Assembly (NCBI RefSeq): GCF_016775155.1
Contig: NZ_JAEUGD010000067.1
Location: 233,622-297,621 of the forward strand
Direction: 5' to 3'
Origin: Fulvivirga marina
GTDB taxonomy: Bacteria; Bacteroidota; Bacteroidia; Cytophagales; Cyclobacteriaceae
DNA: 64,000 bases
Below are positions 36,751 through 46,747 of the stretch, piece after piece (positions within the stretch are counted from its first letter, which is position 1; every line of letters begins with the position of its first letter). The position numbers and the translations under genes are program-made. The notes beneath the pieces were generated by a model. It was not told the origin of the DNA. It worked only from the letters and a program-made list of their open reading frames with translations, and searched no databases.

Positions 36751-36851
36751 TGTTCAATGCAATAGAGTATCGTTCAATTATCACTGTAAAACAGCTACGG
36801 GCCATTCTTATATGACTTAGACCTCTTTTAATATTAAATCAGGATTATTCC

Positions 36852-39800
36852 CTACTTGCTATCATTTTCCTGCTTACCATACCCTGAAGGGTTGACTCCA
36901 AACAATTTTTTAAAGCAATTTCTAAAATACTGCAGATCCTGAAAACCAACATTATATGTAACTTCTGCAATGGTAAGTTCATTTTGTTCCAGTAACTGTG
37001 CTGCCCTTTTTAGTCTTATGGTGCGAATAAATTCATTAGCAGATTGCCCAGTTAACGCTTTAAGCTTTCTATATACCTGCATACGGCTCATCCCAATATC
37101 TCTGCCGAAGTCTTCAGCAGAGTATTCAAAGTTAGCCATATTCTGCTCTACACTGTCCAAAGCCATTTGAATGAATTTCTCATCAGAAGAAGAGAGTTTT
37201 ACTTTTTTGGGTTCAACATTTAGCTCACGGTTATCGCTAAACATTTTTTTTAGCTGCTCTCTCGAATCAATTAGGTTTCTGACTTTTAATTTCAACACCT
37301 GAGCATTAAAAGGTTTGGTAATATAATCATCGGCTCCACTTTCCAAACCCTCAATTCGGTTCACCAGCGAAGTTCGTGCAGTTAATAAAATCACTGGTAT
37401 ATGCGACGTTCGAGCATTTTCCCTCAATTTTGCACAAAGGCTAATGCCATCCATTCCCGGCATCATTACATCACTTACTATCACATCTGGATACTCCTCT
37501 TCGGCCAGCTTAATACCCTGTTCTCCATTTGCAGCCTCTAATACAATGTATTTATCGTTAAATATTGACTTAATGAAGGACCTTACCTCAGTGTTATCTT
37601 CTACCAAAAGCAACTTTTTCTTGCTTAAATTAACAGGCTCCTGAAATTGTTCTTTTCGCAATTCCTCATGATCCCAGTCATCGGGCTCCAACTCAATTAC
37701 TTTGGGGTTATAATGGCTTAACTGCTCACTGTCCTCAAAGTTTTTAACAATTTCCGACTGATCGAAATGATCACACCCCAAGGGGATCCTTACTATAAAT
37801 CTTGTGAATTTACCAACTTCACTTTCTACCTCAATTTTACCGCGATGCATATGCACCAGGGTACGTACCAAGGCCAACCCTATTCCAATTCCCCCTTCAG
37901 CTTCATTATCAGAATAAAACCTGTCAAATATCTTGTTTAGCTTTTCTACTTCTATTCCTTTGCCTGTATCTTCAACGATAATAGTGATTTGCTTTTCATA
38001 CTCTATAACCTGCAAACGTATTGTCCCTCCTTTAGGAGTATGCTTAAAAGCATTAGAGAGCAGGTTGAACAATATTTTTTCAAGCTGATTACGATCGTAA
38101 TAGGTATTAATAATCTTGGACGACGAAAGAAACTCAAAATTCACACCTCGTTGTTTCGCATGTTCATCAAACATAAGCTTTATCCCTTTGATGAATTTTA
38201 CAATGTCGCCTTCAGCTACCTGTAGCTTAAGTTTCCCAGACTCTGCTTTCCTAAAATCGAGAAGTTGATTAGCTAGCCTTAACAGTCTCATTGCATTTTG
38301 ATTGATAACCGTTAATTCATCTCTCATATATTTACCTCCCTTCCCAGAATTGATGATTTTCTCCAAAGGTCCGAGGATCAAAGTCAGAGGAGTACGAAAT
38401 TCATGTGAAATGTTTGTAAAAAATTTAAGTTTGGCTTTGTTCAGTTTTTCCAGGTTTTCTCGCTCAATCCGCTCTAGCCTGATATTGTTTTCATAATTGG
38501 TTCTAATAATGATCATTCTCCTGAATAAAAGTAAGGCTAGGAGGCATATAATGATATAGCCTGTAAAAGCCCAACTTGTTTTCCACCATGGCGGAGAAAT
38601 GATCAGTTCCACACGACTCGGAACTTCGCTCCAAACGCCATCGCCATTACTGGCTTTGACTTCAAAGAAATATGTGCCATGCTTTAGGTTGGTATAGTTG
38701 GCAAATCGCCGGTCGGCATCTGTATATTTCCATTCTTTGTCAAAACCAATTAATCTGTAGGCATACTCATTCTTTTCAGGGGCTGAGAAATGCAGGGCAG
38801 CAAATTCAAATGAAATTGAATTTTCATTAAAGCGAAGGTGAACCTTCTCTGCCTCTGATATGGGTTCATTCAAAACCACGTGGCCGTTAAACTCCTTATT
38901 GGGTTCAACAATATTATTAAAGATCATAAAATCTCTAATGATCACAGGAGGGGCAAAAGGATTAAGGTTAATGGCTTCAGGCTGTATGATATTGAACCCA
39001 CTGGACCCTCCAAAGATCAACTGTCCTTTAGAGTCTTTATAACAAACATTATTGTAGAAGAACCCTCCCTGGATTCTGTCCCGTCGGTCATAGCTGTTAA
39101 CTATCACATTATCAACAGCCGCAGGGTTGATTACAGTGATACCATTCCAGTGGGATAACCATAGTCTTCCTTCTTTATCTTCAAGGATACCTACCACTAC
39201 GTTATTCTTCAGGCCATTTTTACTATAATTTACAAACTGCTTCTTTTTCCTGTCAAAACGGTTTAATCCTCCCTCGGTCCCTGTCCAGAGATGTCCCTTT
39301 TGATCTTCATGAATTACATTGATAAAATCATTGCTAAGTTGATTTTGCTTATGTGTGTACACCTCTAATGAAGAATTACCAGAGTCAGTACTCATTTTAA
39401 TAAGTCCTTTTCCCCGGGTTCCGATCCACAAGTCTCCATCAAGGGTTTGGTGCATTACTACCAAAGGAGCCTTTCTGAGTTCCGGCTGATCATATATGAT
39501 GGCTTCACCATTGGTATCTATTTTATTCAGACCGCCACTCCATGTTCCTACCCACATGCCTCCATCTTTATCCGGGGTGAGGGACATGATATAGTTATCA
39601 GATATTTTGTTGGTGCCGGTACCATTAAAGTTATAGTGTCTGTAATTATCAATAATGGTTTGCCCCTTTTTTAAATCCCTTTCGTTGAAGATGAATACGC
39701 CATCTCCGGCTGTTCCCAGCCAAACATTACCGTTATCTTGCACATACATAGTTTGTATAAAATATGTAAAGTCATTTTCTTCATTTACCCGGAGGCTATA

Positions 39801-41063
39801 ACGATGAAACATCTCCTGAGGGTCATGTCCGGAAATAGATTTGCTTTCGGGGGAGAACTCATATAAGCCTCCTCCCATTGTACTTAACCAATATTGTGCA
39901 TTGCTCCTTGTACTTCCCTGAATACCTGTGATAATGCCTTTTGTGCGATCAAAGATGCTGGTATCGTAGAGTTCAAAATTCTTATTGTAAGTATCAAACT
40001 TATTGATCCCTTTTTTTGTGCCTACCCATAAAACACCTCCTCTATCAATCAACATAGAGGTTACCGTATTGTGGCTCAGGTTATCTCGCTTATTAAAATC
40101 ACCAAAGAATCTGATAAACTTATTTGCAGAAGGATCAAATATAGAAAGTCCCATCTCTGACCCTAAAAGTATGTAGTTACTACTTTTTTTGTATGTATAA
40201 ATAGATCGAAAAAAACTAAAGCTGGACGGACGATCCTCATATACATAGTTATTTATTTTTCCCTCTTTAAAAATTTTCAAACCTTTCTTCGTAGACCAAC
40301 AGATAATTTCCCGCTTATCCTGCATAAAACCGGTTATACCATAGATATAGTTATCAAGATCCTGATTCGTGGAACTATCAGAAAAATAAAAATGGTCAAA
40401 TCCACCGCCTATATTATTCAGATCAATTCTGCTCACTCCTCTTTCCGTACCTACCCAAAGAGAGTTATCGATGCTGGCATGCAGAGAGGTTACAAAGTTA
40501 AAACACAGGCTACTTGGTTTATCTGGCTGATGGTAAAAGACCTGAAAGGTATCTGTTGATCTGTCATACCTATTAAGTCCATTCTGTGTCCCAATCCAGA
40601 TCATTCCCTTTGCATCTGCTGTAATGCTCCAGATATTATTATCACTTATACTGTTTCGGACCGGGTCATGTGAATAGTTGTGAAACTTCCCAGTCTTTTT
40701 GTCATAGCTATAAAGCCCACCTATAAGGGTACCGATCCAAATCATATGATCTGGAGTTTCATAAAGAGCTGTTATCTTATTGCTCTTCAGTTTAAACTCC
40801 GAAGCGTTACCTGACTGGAATACAGTAGTGGAGTAGCCGTCATACATGACCAGCCCTGACCAGGTACCCAGCCAAAGATAACCCTCATGGTCTTGCAGCA
40901 TGCAGTTGATTGATCTTTGAGAGAGGCCCAGATCCTTAGACAGGTGATCAAAGATAATCTCCTTATCTGCCAATTCAGAGGGCTGCGATTGTACCTGACT
41001 GTATAAGCCTATTACAACAATTAACCTCACCCATATCTTAAAAATCCTCATAACAGTATGCAT
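36852..41063 (-). CDS. Hybrid two-component system (HTCS): sensor kinase, receiver and AraC domain in one protein
   Basis: 1403 aa from ATG at 41063 (an ATG at 41051 is an equally good start). Signal peptide to about residue 27. Residues 30-720 have two-bladed Reg_prop propellers (repeats like GMIWIGTQNGLNRYDRSTDT, SLWVGTERGVSRID), then a Y_Y_Y domain (about 735-835), one transmembrane helix (about 840-860), HisKA with His887 in ISHEFRTPLTLI, HATPase (DTGKGI, GIGIGLALVRTLV), a receiver with Asp1198 in VSDVMMPGMDG and an AraC-type HTH at the C-terminus. It senses a periplasmic sugar oligomer and regulates carbohydrate genes; no PUL is directly adjacent, so the target may be elsewhere (the GH5 locus is 7 kb away). 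Confidence 0.96.
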   Translation of the reverse strand: MHTVMRIFKIWVRLIVVIGLYSQVQSQPSELADKEIIFDHLSKDLGLSQRSINCMLQDHEGYLWLGTWSGLVMYDGYSTTVFQSGNASEFKLKSNKITALYETPDHMIWIGTLIGGLYSYDKKTGKFHNYSHDPVRNSISDNNIWSITADAKGMIWIGTQNGLNRYDRSTDTFQVFYHQPDKPSSLCFNFVTSLHASIDNSLWVGTERGVSRIDLNNIGGGFDHFYFSDSSTNQDLDNYIYGITGFMQDKREIICWSTKKGLKIFKEGKINNYVYEDRPSSFSFFRSIYTYKKSSNYILLGSEMGLSIFDPSANKFIRFFGDFNKRDNLSHNTVTSMLIDRGGVLWVGTKKGINKFDTYNKNFELYDTSIFDRTKGIITGIQGSTRSNAQYWLSTMGGGLYEFSPESKSISGHDPQEMFHRYSLRVNEENDFTYFIQTMYVQDNGNVWLGTAGDGVFIFNERDLKKGQTIIDNYRHYNFNGTGTNKISDNYIMSLTPDKDGGMWVGTWSGGLNKIDTNGEAIIYDQPELRKAPLVVMHQTLDGDLWIGTRGKGLIKMSTDSGNSSLEVYTHKQNQLSNDFINVIHEDQKGHLWTGTEGGLNRFDRKKKQFVNYSKNGLKNNVVVGILEDKEGRLWLSHWNGITVINPAAVDNVIVNSYDRRDRIQGGFFYNNVCYKDSKGQLIFGGSSGFNIIQPEAINLNPFAPPVIIRDFMIFNNIVEPNKEFNGHVVLNEPISEAEKVHLRFNENSISFEFAALHFSAPEKNEYAYRLIGFDKEWKYTDADRRFANYTNLKHGTYFFEVKASNGDGVWSEVPSRVELIISPPWWKTSWAFTGYIIICLLALLLFRRMIIIRTNYENNIRLERIERENLEKLNKAKLKFFTNISHEFRTPLTLILGPLEKIINSGKGGKYMRDELTVINQNAMRLLRLANQLLDFRKAESGKLKLQVAEGDIVKFIKGIKLMFDEHAKQRGVNFEFLSSSKIINTYYDRNQLEKILFNLLSNAFKHTPKGGTIRLQVIEYEKQITIIVEDTGKGIEVEKLNKIFDRFYSDNEAEGGIGIGLALVRTLVHMHRGKIEVESEVGKFTRFIVRIPLGCDHFDQSEIVKNFEDSEQLSHYNPKVIELEPDDWDHEELRKEQFQEPVNLSKKKLLLVEDNTEVRSFIKSIFNDKYIVLEAANGEQGIKLAEEEYPDVIVSDVMMPGMDGISLCAKLRENARTSHIPVILLTARTSLVNRIEGLESGADDYITKPFNAQVLKLKVRNLIDSREQLKKMFSDNRELNVEPKKVKLSSSDEKFIQMALDSVEQNMANFEYSAEDFGRDIGMSRMQVYRKLKALTGQSANEFIRTIRLKRAAQLLEQNELTIAEVTYNVGFQDLQYFRNCFKKLFGVNPSGYGKQENDSK

Positions 41064-41066
41064 CAC

Positions 41067-41938
41067 ACCTGTGACTTTAAAGTAATGGGACGGACCTGCA
41101 ATTTACCGTTTTATTATTTTACTAGAAACAATAATACACTCATTCTCAACCCTCATTCGATGCCACAGGCTTATCCAACTAACACCATAAGCCTAATCAT
41201 TTTCCGAACATTCCTCTTTTAGAAGACAGTTCAAGAAGGCTCTGATATTTTAGTTATGAATCTTGAGATTAAAATAGTGGCCGGCATTCCTGCCGGCCAA
41301 CTCAACCCTATGAAGATAAGATCTACACCCTCGGGAGGTATCAACAGGTTATTATAAATCAATACCAAGCTTAAAGCAAAATTATCCCGTCAATTACCTC
41401 GGAGAACATATTCTTAATCTTGGCTTGAAATTGGGATATTTGATTGATTTGCGGCAGAGGTAAAACGCACAAATAGAAAGGGCAAATATTAAAAAGCACA
41501 GTTATGTGGTGAATTTTAGCACAACATGCTAAAGAAAGATTTTAATTACGAAAGTCATAACTATAACTATAGCCACCAGAAGGACTACTTCTATGATCCG
41601 CAAGGTCATGACCTTAAAAGCATAGGGCTTTTTGTAAAAGCTTTTAATTGCAGTTAAGGTGCTCAAAAAAAAATCTTTCATGTCGGAGAAATTATTAAGT
41701 GGACAATATCCACTATATCATGCATTTAGACGACTGGGAAAATGCACAAAGAAGGCTGGTAAATCTCTATTACATTAGTAACCTGACTAACAGCGCGTAA
41801 CAGGGTCAATGAAAAGTAAGGCTTAAGAATAAAATGATTTGCTCAAAAAACAAAAACCCTCCGTTACGGGAGGGTTAATTTGCTCAAAATAAAAATTTAA
41901 TAAACCTATGACATGATTATTAGCCTGTAGTCTAATAA
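41067..41938. other. Long intergenic region with small frames and a GC-rich hairpin
   Basis: 870 bases without a convincing gene. It holds a perfect GC-rich hairpin TGGCCGGCA-ttcc-TGCCGGCCA (41278-41299), a 43-codon plus-strand frame at 41526-41657 (MLKKDFNYESHNYNYSHQKD onward, Tyr/His-rich) and a 26-codon frame near 41722. These could be decayed gene pieces. It also contains the promoter of the HTCS gene and the terminator of the 226-aa protein. Confidence 0.5.
41855..41876 (-). terminator. Rho-independent terminator after the 226-aa protein
   Basis: AACCCTCC / GGAGGGTT stem; on the minus strand it is followed by TTTTTGTTTTTT. It lies about 60 bases beyond the stop at 41939. Confidence 0.8.
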
Positions 41939-42619
41939 TTAGAACTTCCCGAATTTCAGAGTCAGAAAATAGTTTAGTTTATCAAACTCATTAGCACCGG
42001 TACCAAGTAGTTTAAGGTCTTCGGCAAACCTTTTTGAAACTCCACAATTTAATCTAAAGTGCTTTGATACATTCAACTCCAACGCCACTCCTGGTTCCAC
42101 ATACCAAAACACATCCTCATCAATGATTTCCTCATCATTATAGTAGTTTTCTTCCCAGTCATCATGAAACCCTAACCAACCAGCTCCACCTGTCAGTGGG
42201 AAAGTAACATGTACTAAGTGATTAGAAAAAATGATAGGCTCCAAAAACATACCCCCATAACCTCCGAGCAGTACCGCATTTCTCCCGGGTACTAGGTTGT
42301 CAAACTCAGCGGTGGGTATCACACCGTATCCTTCAAAACCTATGGCCAGGGTGCGGTTGATGATCCAACCACCCCTAACGCCGCCCATCACAAGAGTTTT
42401 ATCCCTGAACTCAGAACTTTTAAATGATACTGCTCCAAAGCCCCCAGAGTGATAACGCCCTCCTGATAAAGTTTTGATATCATCTTTATTATAGTCGTGA
42501 TATTCAGCTTCTGAAATTACGACCTCCTCATACGTAGTGTCATCATTGTAATGATAATCCTGAGCATACACAACAACACCCATTAAAGAAATAGCAGCAA
42601 CAATAAGTATTCTTCTCAT
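41939..42619 (-). CDS. Putative outer-membrane beta-barrel protein (226 aa)
   Basis: 226 aa; signal peptide MRRILIVAAISLMGVVVYAQ. Alternating aromatic/polar strands and a C-terminus ending YFLTLKFGKF, with terminal Phe, fit a small eight-strand outer-membrane barrel. An acidic loop DDWEENYYNDEEIIDED stands in the middle. No enzyme motif. Alone in its transcription unit, with a terminator. Confidence 0.75.
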   Translation of the reverse strand: MRRILIVAAISLMGVVVYAQDYHYNDDTTYEEVVISEAEYHDYNKDDIKTLSGGRYHSGGFGAVSFKSSEFRDKTLVMGGVRGGWIINRTLAIGFEGYGVIPTAEFDNLVPGRNAVLLGGYGGMFLEPIIFSNHLVHVTFPLTGGAGWLGFHDDWEENYYNDEEIIDEDVFWYVEPGVALELNVSKHFRLNCGVSKRFAEDLKLLGTGANEFDKLNYFLTLKFGKF

Positions 42620-42833
42620 TTGTAATAATGTTAAAATTTTGAGTCCTCAAACTTTGAAAGGTATTAAAGCCAAAGCTTGTACAGCCTATAACACAAAGAC
42701 ATGTGTTAAATTAAAGGGTTTCCATGCTGTTCATATTATTTTAGAAACCGTCCGTCACTAGCTATAAGCATTTTGCCACTAATGCTAATCCTGGCGCTAA
42801 CTATCTCGTTATTAACAATATGAGACTATAAGA

Positions 42834-43076
42834 ATGGAACTGCAAAGAAAATATTACAGAGTAACAAGCATAATTATTATATCGCTGTTCATGGTTTCGA
42901 TAAGTTACTATCAGCAAATATTTTTCAAGCAGATCTCTTCGTTTGCCTGCAAATACCTTCCCAAGCATACCTTCTTTATGACAACTCCTCCTCCATTTGT
43001 ACTCCCACCTGCTCCAAAGGTGGTTACCGTTCATTTTTCAGATACCGATAACTCCAGCTCCACTAAAAATATTTAG
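42834..43076 (+). CDS. Possible small membrane protein (80 aa)
   Basis: 80 aa with one transmembrane segment near the start (VTSIIIISLFMVSISYY) and a proline-rich tail (TTPPPFVLPPAPKVVTVHFS). An overlapping frame on the other strand is less plausible. The next gene starts 56 bases later in the same direction. Coding status is uncertain. Confidence 0.45.
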   Translation: MELQRKYYRVTSIIIISLFMVSISYYQQIFFKQISSFACKYLPKHTFFMTTPPPFVLPPAPKVVTVHFSDTDNSSSTKNI

Positions 43077-43131
43077 AAAAGTAACAATCCATTGTTGGCA
43101 ATAAATAAAATCTATTAATTTGGCGGTTCAT

Positions 43132-43374
43132 ATGTTTGGCCTATTTAAAAAGAAAAAGCGGAAGTCGGGGCTACCCGAATTAAAAGACCTGGACAGCGTC
43201 CCCTTGGCAGAAGGAGATCTTGTAGAAGCACTAAGATATGACCTTGGCAAATGCAAACTACTGGTTATAGATAGTTCCTACGTTTATGAATCAGTTGCTA
43301 CAGGTGAAAAAGTAAGTTGGTTAAAAATGATCGATGCCTCGACTGAGAATCAGAAGGTAAAAAAAATAATTTAA
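43132..43374 (+). CDS. Small basic/acidic hypothetical protein (80 aa)
   Basis: 80 aa from the ATG at 43132 (MFGLFKKKKRKSGLPELKDL); a longer frame would start at a TTG upstream. The MFGLFKKKK start suggests a membrane-peripheral or ribosome-associated protein. The core LPELKDLDSVPLAEGDLVEA is followed by a beta-rich end. No known domain. Possibly co-transcribed with the small membrane protein before it. Confidence 0.65.
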   Translation: MFGLFKKKKRKSGLPELKDLDSVPLAEGDLVEALRYDLGKCKLLVIDSSYVYESVATGEKVSWLKMIDASTENQKVKKII

Positions 43375-43510
43375 CCCTGTTTCCTTGCAAATTGCTCTCA
43401 TCCTTTGGAATTCCGCCATTTCTTAAAAACATAAGATTGTCAGGAAATTAAAAACCGTAATTATTATTGTGGGGATAGCTTATTACATTTTTATTCTATC
43501 CATTTTCCTA

Positions 43511-43518
43511 TAACTTTG
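43511..43518 (+). promoter_or_regulatory. Bacteroidetes -7 element of carB
   Basis: TAACTTTG matches TAnnTTTG, about 50 bases before the ATG at 43569. No PyrR-type leader was seen. Confidence 0.45.
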
Positions 43519-43568
43519 TGCCAATTTATACAAAAGTCATTTATTTAACTCTACACAATCACCAGTAA

Positions 43569-46382
43569 ATGCCAAGAGATAGAAGCATCAGGTCAGTTCT
43601 AATTATTGGAAGCGGGCCTATTGTCATCGGTCAAGCATGTGAATTCGATTACTCAGGTTCTCAAGCATCACGTTCATTAAGAGAAGAGGGAATAGAGGTT
43701 ATTTTGATTAACTCTAACCCTGCAACAATCATGACCGATAAGGTCACAGCAGATCACATCTATCTTAAGCCACTTACCAAACAATCAATCAAGGAAATTT
43801 TGCAAAAGCATAATGTGGATGCTGTGCTTCCTACTATGGGGGGACAGACTGCATTAAACCTGGCGATTGATTGTCAAAAAGCAGGTATTTGGGAACACTT
43901 CGGTGTTAAAATCATAGGTGTTGATATTGACGCTATAGAAACTACAGAAGACAGGGAAAAATTCCGACTTAAAATGAACGAGTTGGGTGTTCATGTCTGT
44001 AAAGGGGAAACTGCCACCTCATTTCTTCAAGGTAAAGAAATAGCACAGGAGATAGGCTTCCCGTTGGTTATCAGGCCGTCTTATACACTGGGAGGCTCTG
44101 GTGGTGGTTTTGTAAATACACCAGAAGAATTTGAAAAGGCACTTACCCATGGTTTACATACATCACCTATTCACGAGGTGCTTATTGAACAAAGTATACT
44201 TGGGTGGAAAGAATATGAATTAGAACTACTTAGAGATAATAATGGAAACATCATTATCATCTGCTCAATAGAGAATTTTGACCCTATGGGGGTTCACACC
44301 GGAGACTCTATTACTGTAGCTCCTGCCATGACGCTCCCTGATACCGTATACCAGGAAATGCGCGACCTTGCTATCAAAATGATGAATGGCATAGGTATGT
44401 TTGCCGGAGGCTGTAATGTACAGTTTGCCGTTAACCCGGAAAACGATGACATCGTCGGTATTGAGATCAACCCAAGGGTATCAAGATCGTCAGCTCTGGC
44501 ATCAAAGGCAACAGGTTATCCAATTGCTAAAATCGCAGCCAAACTAGCCATCGGATACAACCTTGATGAATTAAAAAATGCTATTACAGGCACCACTTCT
44601 GCATATTTCGAGCCTGCTCTTGACTATGTAATTGTAAAAATACCTCGTTGGAACTTCGACAAATTCCAGGGTTCAAACAAAAAGCTTGGTCTACAGATGA
44701 AATCTGTTGGAGAAGTTATGGGTATCGGAAGGAACTTCCAGGAAGCACTACAAAAGGCTTGTCAATCGCTTGAAATAAAAAGGAATGGGCTTGGCGCCGA
44801 TGGTAAAGAGATTACAAAGCAAGAGGAAATACTGGAAAGTCTGGAGCATCCTAGCTGGAACCGTTTGTTTCACATATACGATGCTTTCAAGCTTGGTATC
44901 CCTTTCAAAACAGTTCAGAACCTCACAAAGATCGATAAGTGGTTCCTTATTCAGATTGAAGAGTTGATCGTTCTGGAAAACGAAATATCAAAATACACAA
45001 TAGATAATATCCCAGTCGCTCTTTTAAGATCTGCTAAAGAAAAAGGTTACGCCGACCGCCAGTTGGGGCACCTGATGAAATGCTGGGAGAGCGAAGTTCA
45101 TAATAAAAGAAAAGAACTTGGCATCAACAGAGTTTATAAGCTTGTGGACACTTGTGCAGCGGAATTTGAAGCACAAACACCTTACTACTATTCTGCCTTC
45201 GGTCAAGAAAATGAATCACCGGTTTCTGACAAGAAAAAAATAGTAGTGTTAGGTTCTGGCCCTAACAGAATTGGTCAGGGTATTGAGTTTGATTACTCCT
45301 GTGTTCATGGCATTTTGGCAGCCAAAGAATGTGGTTACGAAACGATCATGATCAATTGTAACCCTGAGACGGTTTCTACTGACTTCGATGTGGCTGACAA
45401 GCTTTACTTTGAACCGGTTTTCTGGGAACATATCTACGATATCATTCAACATGAAAAGCCAGAAGGTGTAATAGTACAGCTAGGAGGACAAACCGCCCTT
45501 AAGCTGGCAGAGAAACTTGAAAAGTATGGCATTAAAATATTAGGCACCAACTTTGACTCGCTTGACCTTGCAGAGGACAGGGGTAGCTTCTCTAACATTC
45601 TTAAGGAAAATAACATCCCTTACCCTCAATTTGGGGTAGCTGAGGATGCGGAAACAGCTATTGAACTCTCAAAAGAGATTGGTTTCCCTCTATTGGTAAG
45701 ACCTTCTTATGTATTGGGTGGTCAAAGTATGAAAATCGTTATTAATGAAAAAGAGCTTGAATCTCACATCATTGATATACTGAAAAAGATACCTGGCAAC
45801 AAGGTGCTTCTCGACCACTTCCTTGATGGAGCCATTGAGGCTGAAGCGGATGCCATCTGCGATGGAGAAGATGTGCATATCATTGGTATCATGCAGCACA
45901 TAGAGCCCGCAGGTATACACTCAGGAGACTCTTATGCAGTTTTACCTCCTTATAATTTAGGAGACTTCGTTATTCGCCAAATTGAGTCTTATACTAAAAA
46001 GATAGCACTAGCACTAAATACGGTAGGCCTTATCAATATACAATTTGCCATTAAAGACGATAAAGTATATATCATAGAGGCTAACCCAAGAGCATCTCGT
46101 ACAGTTCCATTCATTTGTAAGGCATATGATGAACCATACGTTAATTATGCTGTTAAAGTAATGTTGGGAGAGAAAAAGGTTAAGGATTTCAACTTTAACC
46201 CTAAGAAACATGGGTATGCTATTAAGGAGCCGGTGTTCTCATTTAACAAATTCCCGAATGTGAATAAAGAACTTGGGCCAGAGATGAAGTCCACAGGAGA
46301 AGCAATCTATTTCATCGATGATCTTATGGACGACTATTTCTTAAAAATATACTCTGAACGAAACTTATACCTGAGTAAATAA
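43569..46382 (+). CDS. carB: Carbamoyl-phosphate synthase large subunit, lacking the C-terminal allosteric domain
   Basis: 937 aa. Two ATP-grasp halves: first carboxyphosphate part with VLIIGSGPIVIGQACEFDYS at 10-29, second carbamate part with KIVVLGSGPNRIGQGIEFDY near 560; ATP-grasp motifs RPSYTLGGSGGGFV and RPSYVLGGQSMKIV. The E. coli protein has about 1073 residues with a final MGS-like domain that binds UMP and ornithine. Here the protein ends about ten residues beyond FIDDLMDDYF, so this regulatory domain is absent. That shortened form is, as I recall, usual in Bacteroidetes. carA is not adjacent. Confidence 0.95.
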   Translation: MPRDRSIRSVLIIGSGPIVIGQACEFDYSGSQASRSLREEGIEVILINSNPATIMTDKVTADHIYLKPLTKQSIKEILQKHNVDAVLPTMGGQTALNLAIDCQKAGIWEHFGVKIIGVDIDAIETTEDREKFRLKMNELGVHVCKGETATSFLQGKEIAQEIGFPLVIRPSYTLGGSGGGFVNTPEEFEKALTHGLHTSPIHEVLIEQSILGWKEYELELLRDNNGNIIIICSIENFDPMGVHTGDSITVAPAMTLPDTVYQEMRDLAIKMMNGIGMFAGGCNVQFAVNPENDDIVGIEINPRVSRSSALASKATGYPIAKIAAKLAIGYNLDELKNAITGTTSAYFEPALDYVIVKIPRWNFDKFQGSNKKLGLQMKSVGEVMGIGRNFQEALQKACQSLEIKRNGLGADGKEITKQEEILESLEHPSWNRLFHIYDAFKLGIPFKTVQNLTKIDKWFLIQIEELIVLENEISKYTIDNIPVALLRSAKEKGYADRQLGHLMKCWESEVHNKRKELGINRVYKLVDTCAAEFEAQTPYYYSAFGQENESPVSDKKKIVVLGSGPNRIGQGIEFDYSCVHGILAAKECGYETIMINCNPETVSTDFDVADKLYFEPVFWEHIYDIIQHEKPEGVIVQLGGQTALKLAEKLEKYGIKILGTNFDSLDLAEDRGSFSNILKENNIPYPQFGVAEDAETAIELSKEIGFPLLVRPSYVLGGQSMKIVINEKELESHIIDILKKIPGNKVLLDHFLDGAIEAEADAICDGEDVHIIGIMQHIEPAGIHSGDSYAVLPPYNLGDFVIRQIESYTKKIALALNTVGLINIQFAIKDDKVYIIEANPRASRTVPFICKAYDEPYVNYAVKVMLGEKKVKDFNFNPKKHGYAIKEPVFSFNKFPNVNKELGPEMKSTGEAIYFIDDLMDDYFLKIYSERNLYLSK

Positions 46383-46407
46383 GTATAATTACTAAAAGAG
46401 TAAAAAT

Positions 46408-46662
46408 ATGTTGAAATTTCTGATTATTGTTTTTTTGGTCGGGTTTCTGTTCTTCAAACTGCTTGGCTTGTTTTTCAGGGTTTTAGTTGGAAGATCAGCC
46501 GCTGACAGATCTGGAAGTAGAACTTACCAAAGTCAACAATACCAATCCGGAAGGAGCAACGAAGGGAACGTAAATATAGATTACGTGCCTAACAACGGAT
46601 CGAAAAAGTCTTCCAAACCCTTTAAAGGTGGAGAATACGTCGATTATGAAGAAATAAAATAA
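46408..46662 (+). CDS. DUF4834 family small membrane protein
   Basis: 84 aa. One transmembrane segment (FLIIVFLVGFLFFKLLGLFF) followed by a polar, Ser/Gln-rich tail that ends GEYVDYEEIK, matching the Bacteroidetes DUF4834 pattern. Function unknown. It lies 25 bases after carB. Confidence 0.8.
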   Translation: MLKFLIIVFLVGFLFFKLLGLFFRVLVGRSAADRSGSRTYQSQQYQSGRSNEGNVNIDYVPNNGSKKSSKPFKGGEYVDYEEIK

Positions 46663-46687
46663 ATTATAACAAAATTGTATATTTTAG

Positions 46688-46740
46688 ACCCCGTTTCGGT
46701 TCACCAATATTGGTAATATCCGAAACGGGGTTTCTTATTT
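46688..46740 (+). terminator. Rho-independent terminator after DUF4834 gene
   Basis: ACCCCGTTTCGG (46688-46699) pairs perfectly with CCGAAACGGGGT (46720-46731), followed by TTCTTATTT. The dapF gene starts eight bases later. Confidence 0.85.
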
Positions 46741-46747
46741 TAATTTA

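Noticed and set aside
42801-43034. 77-aa minus-strand frame
   Set aside because: Antisense to the small membrane protein at 42834; its composition is not protein-like.
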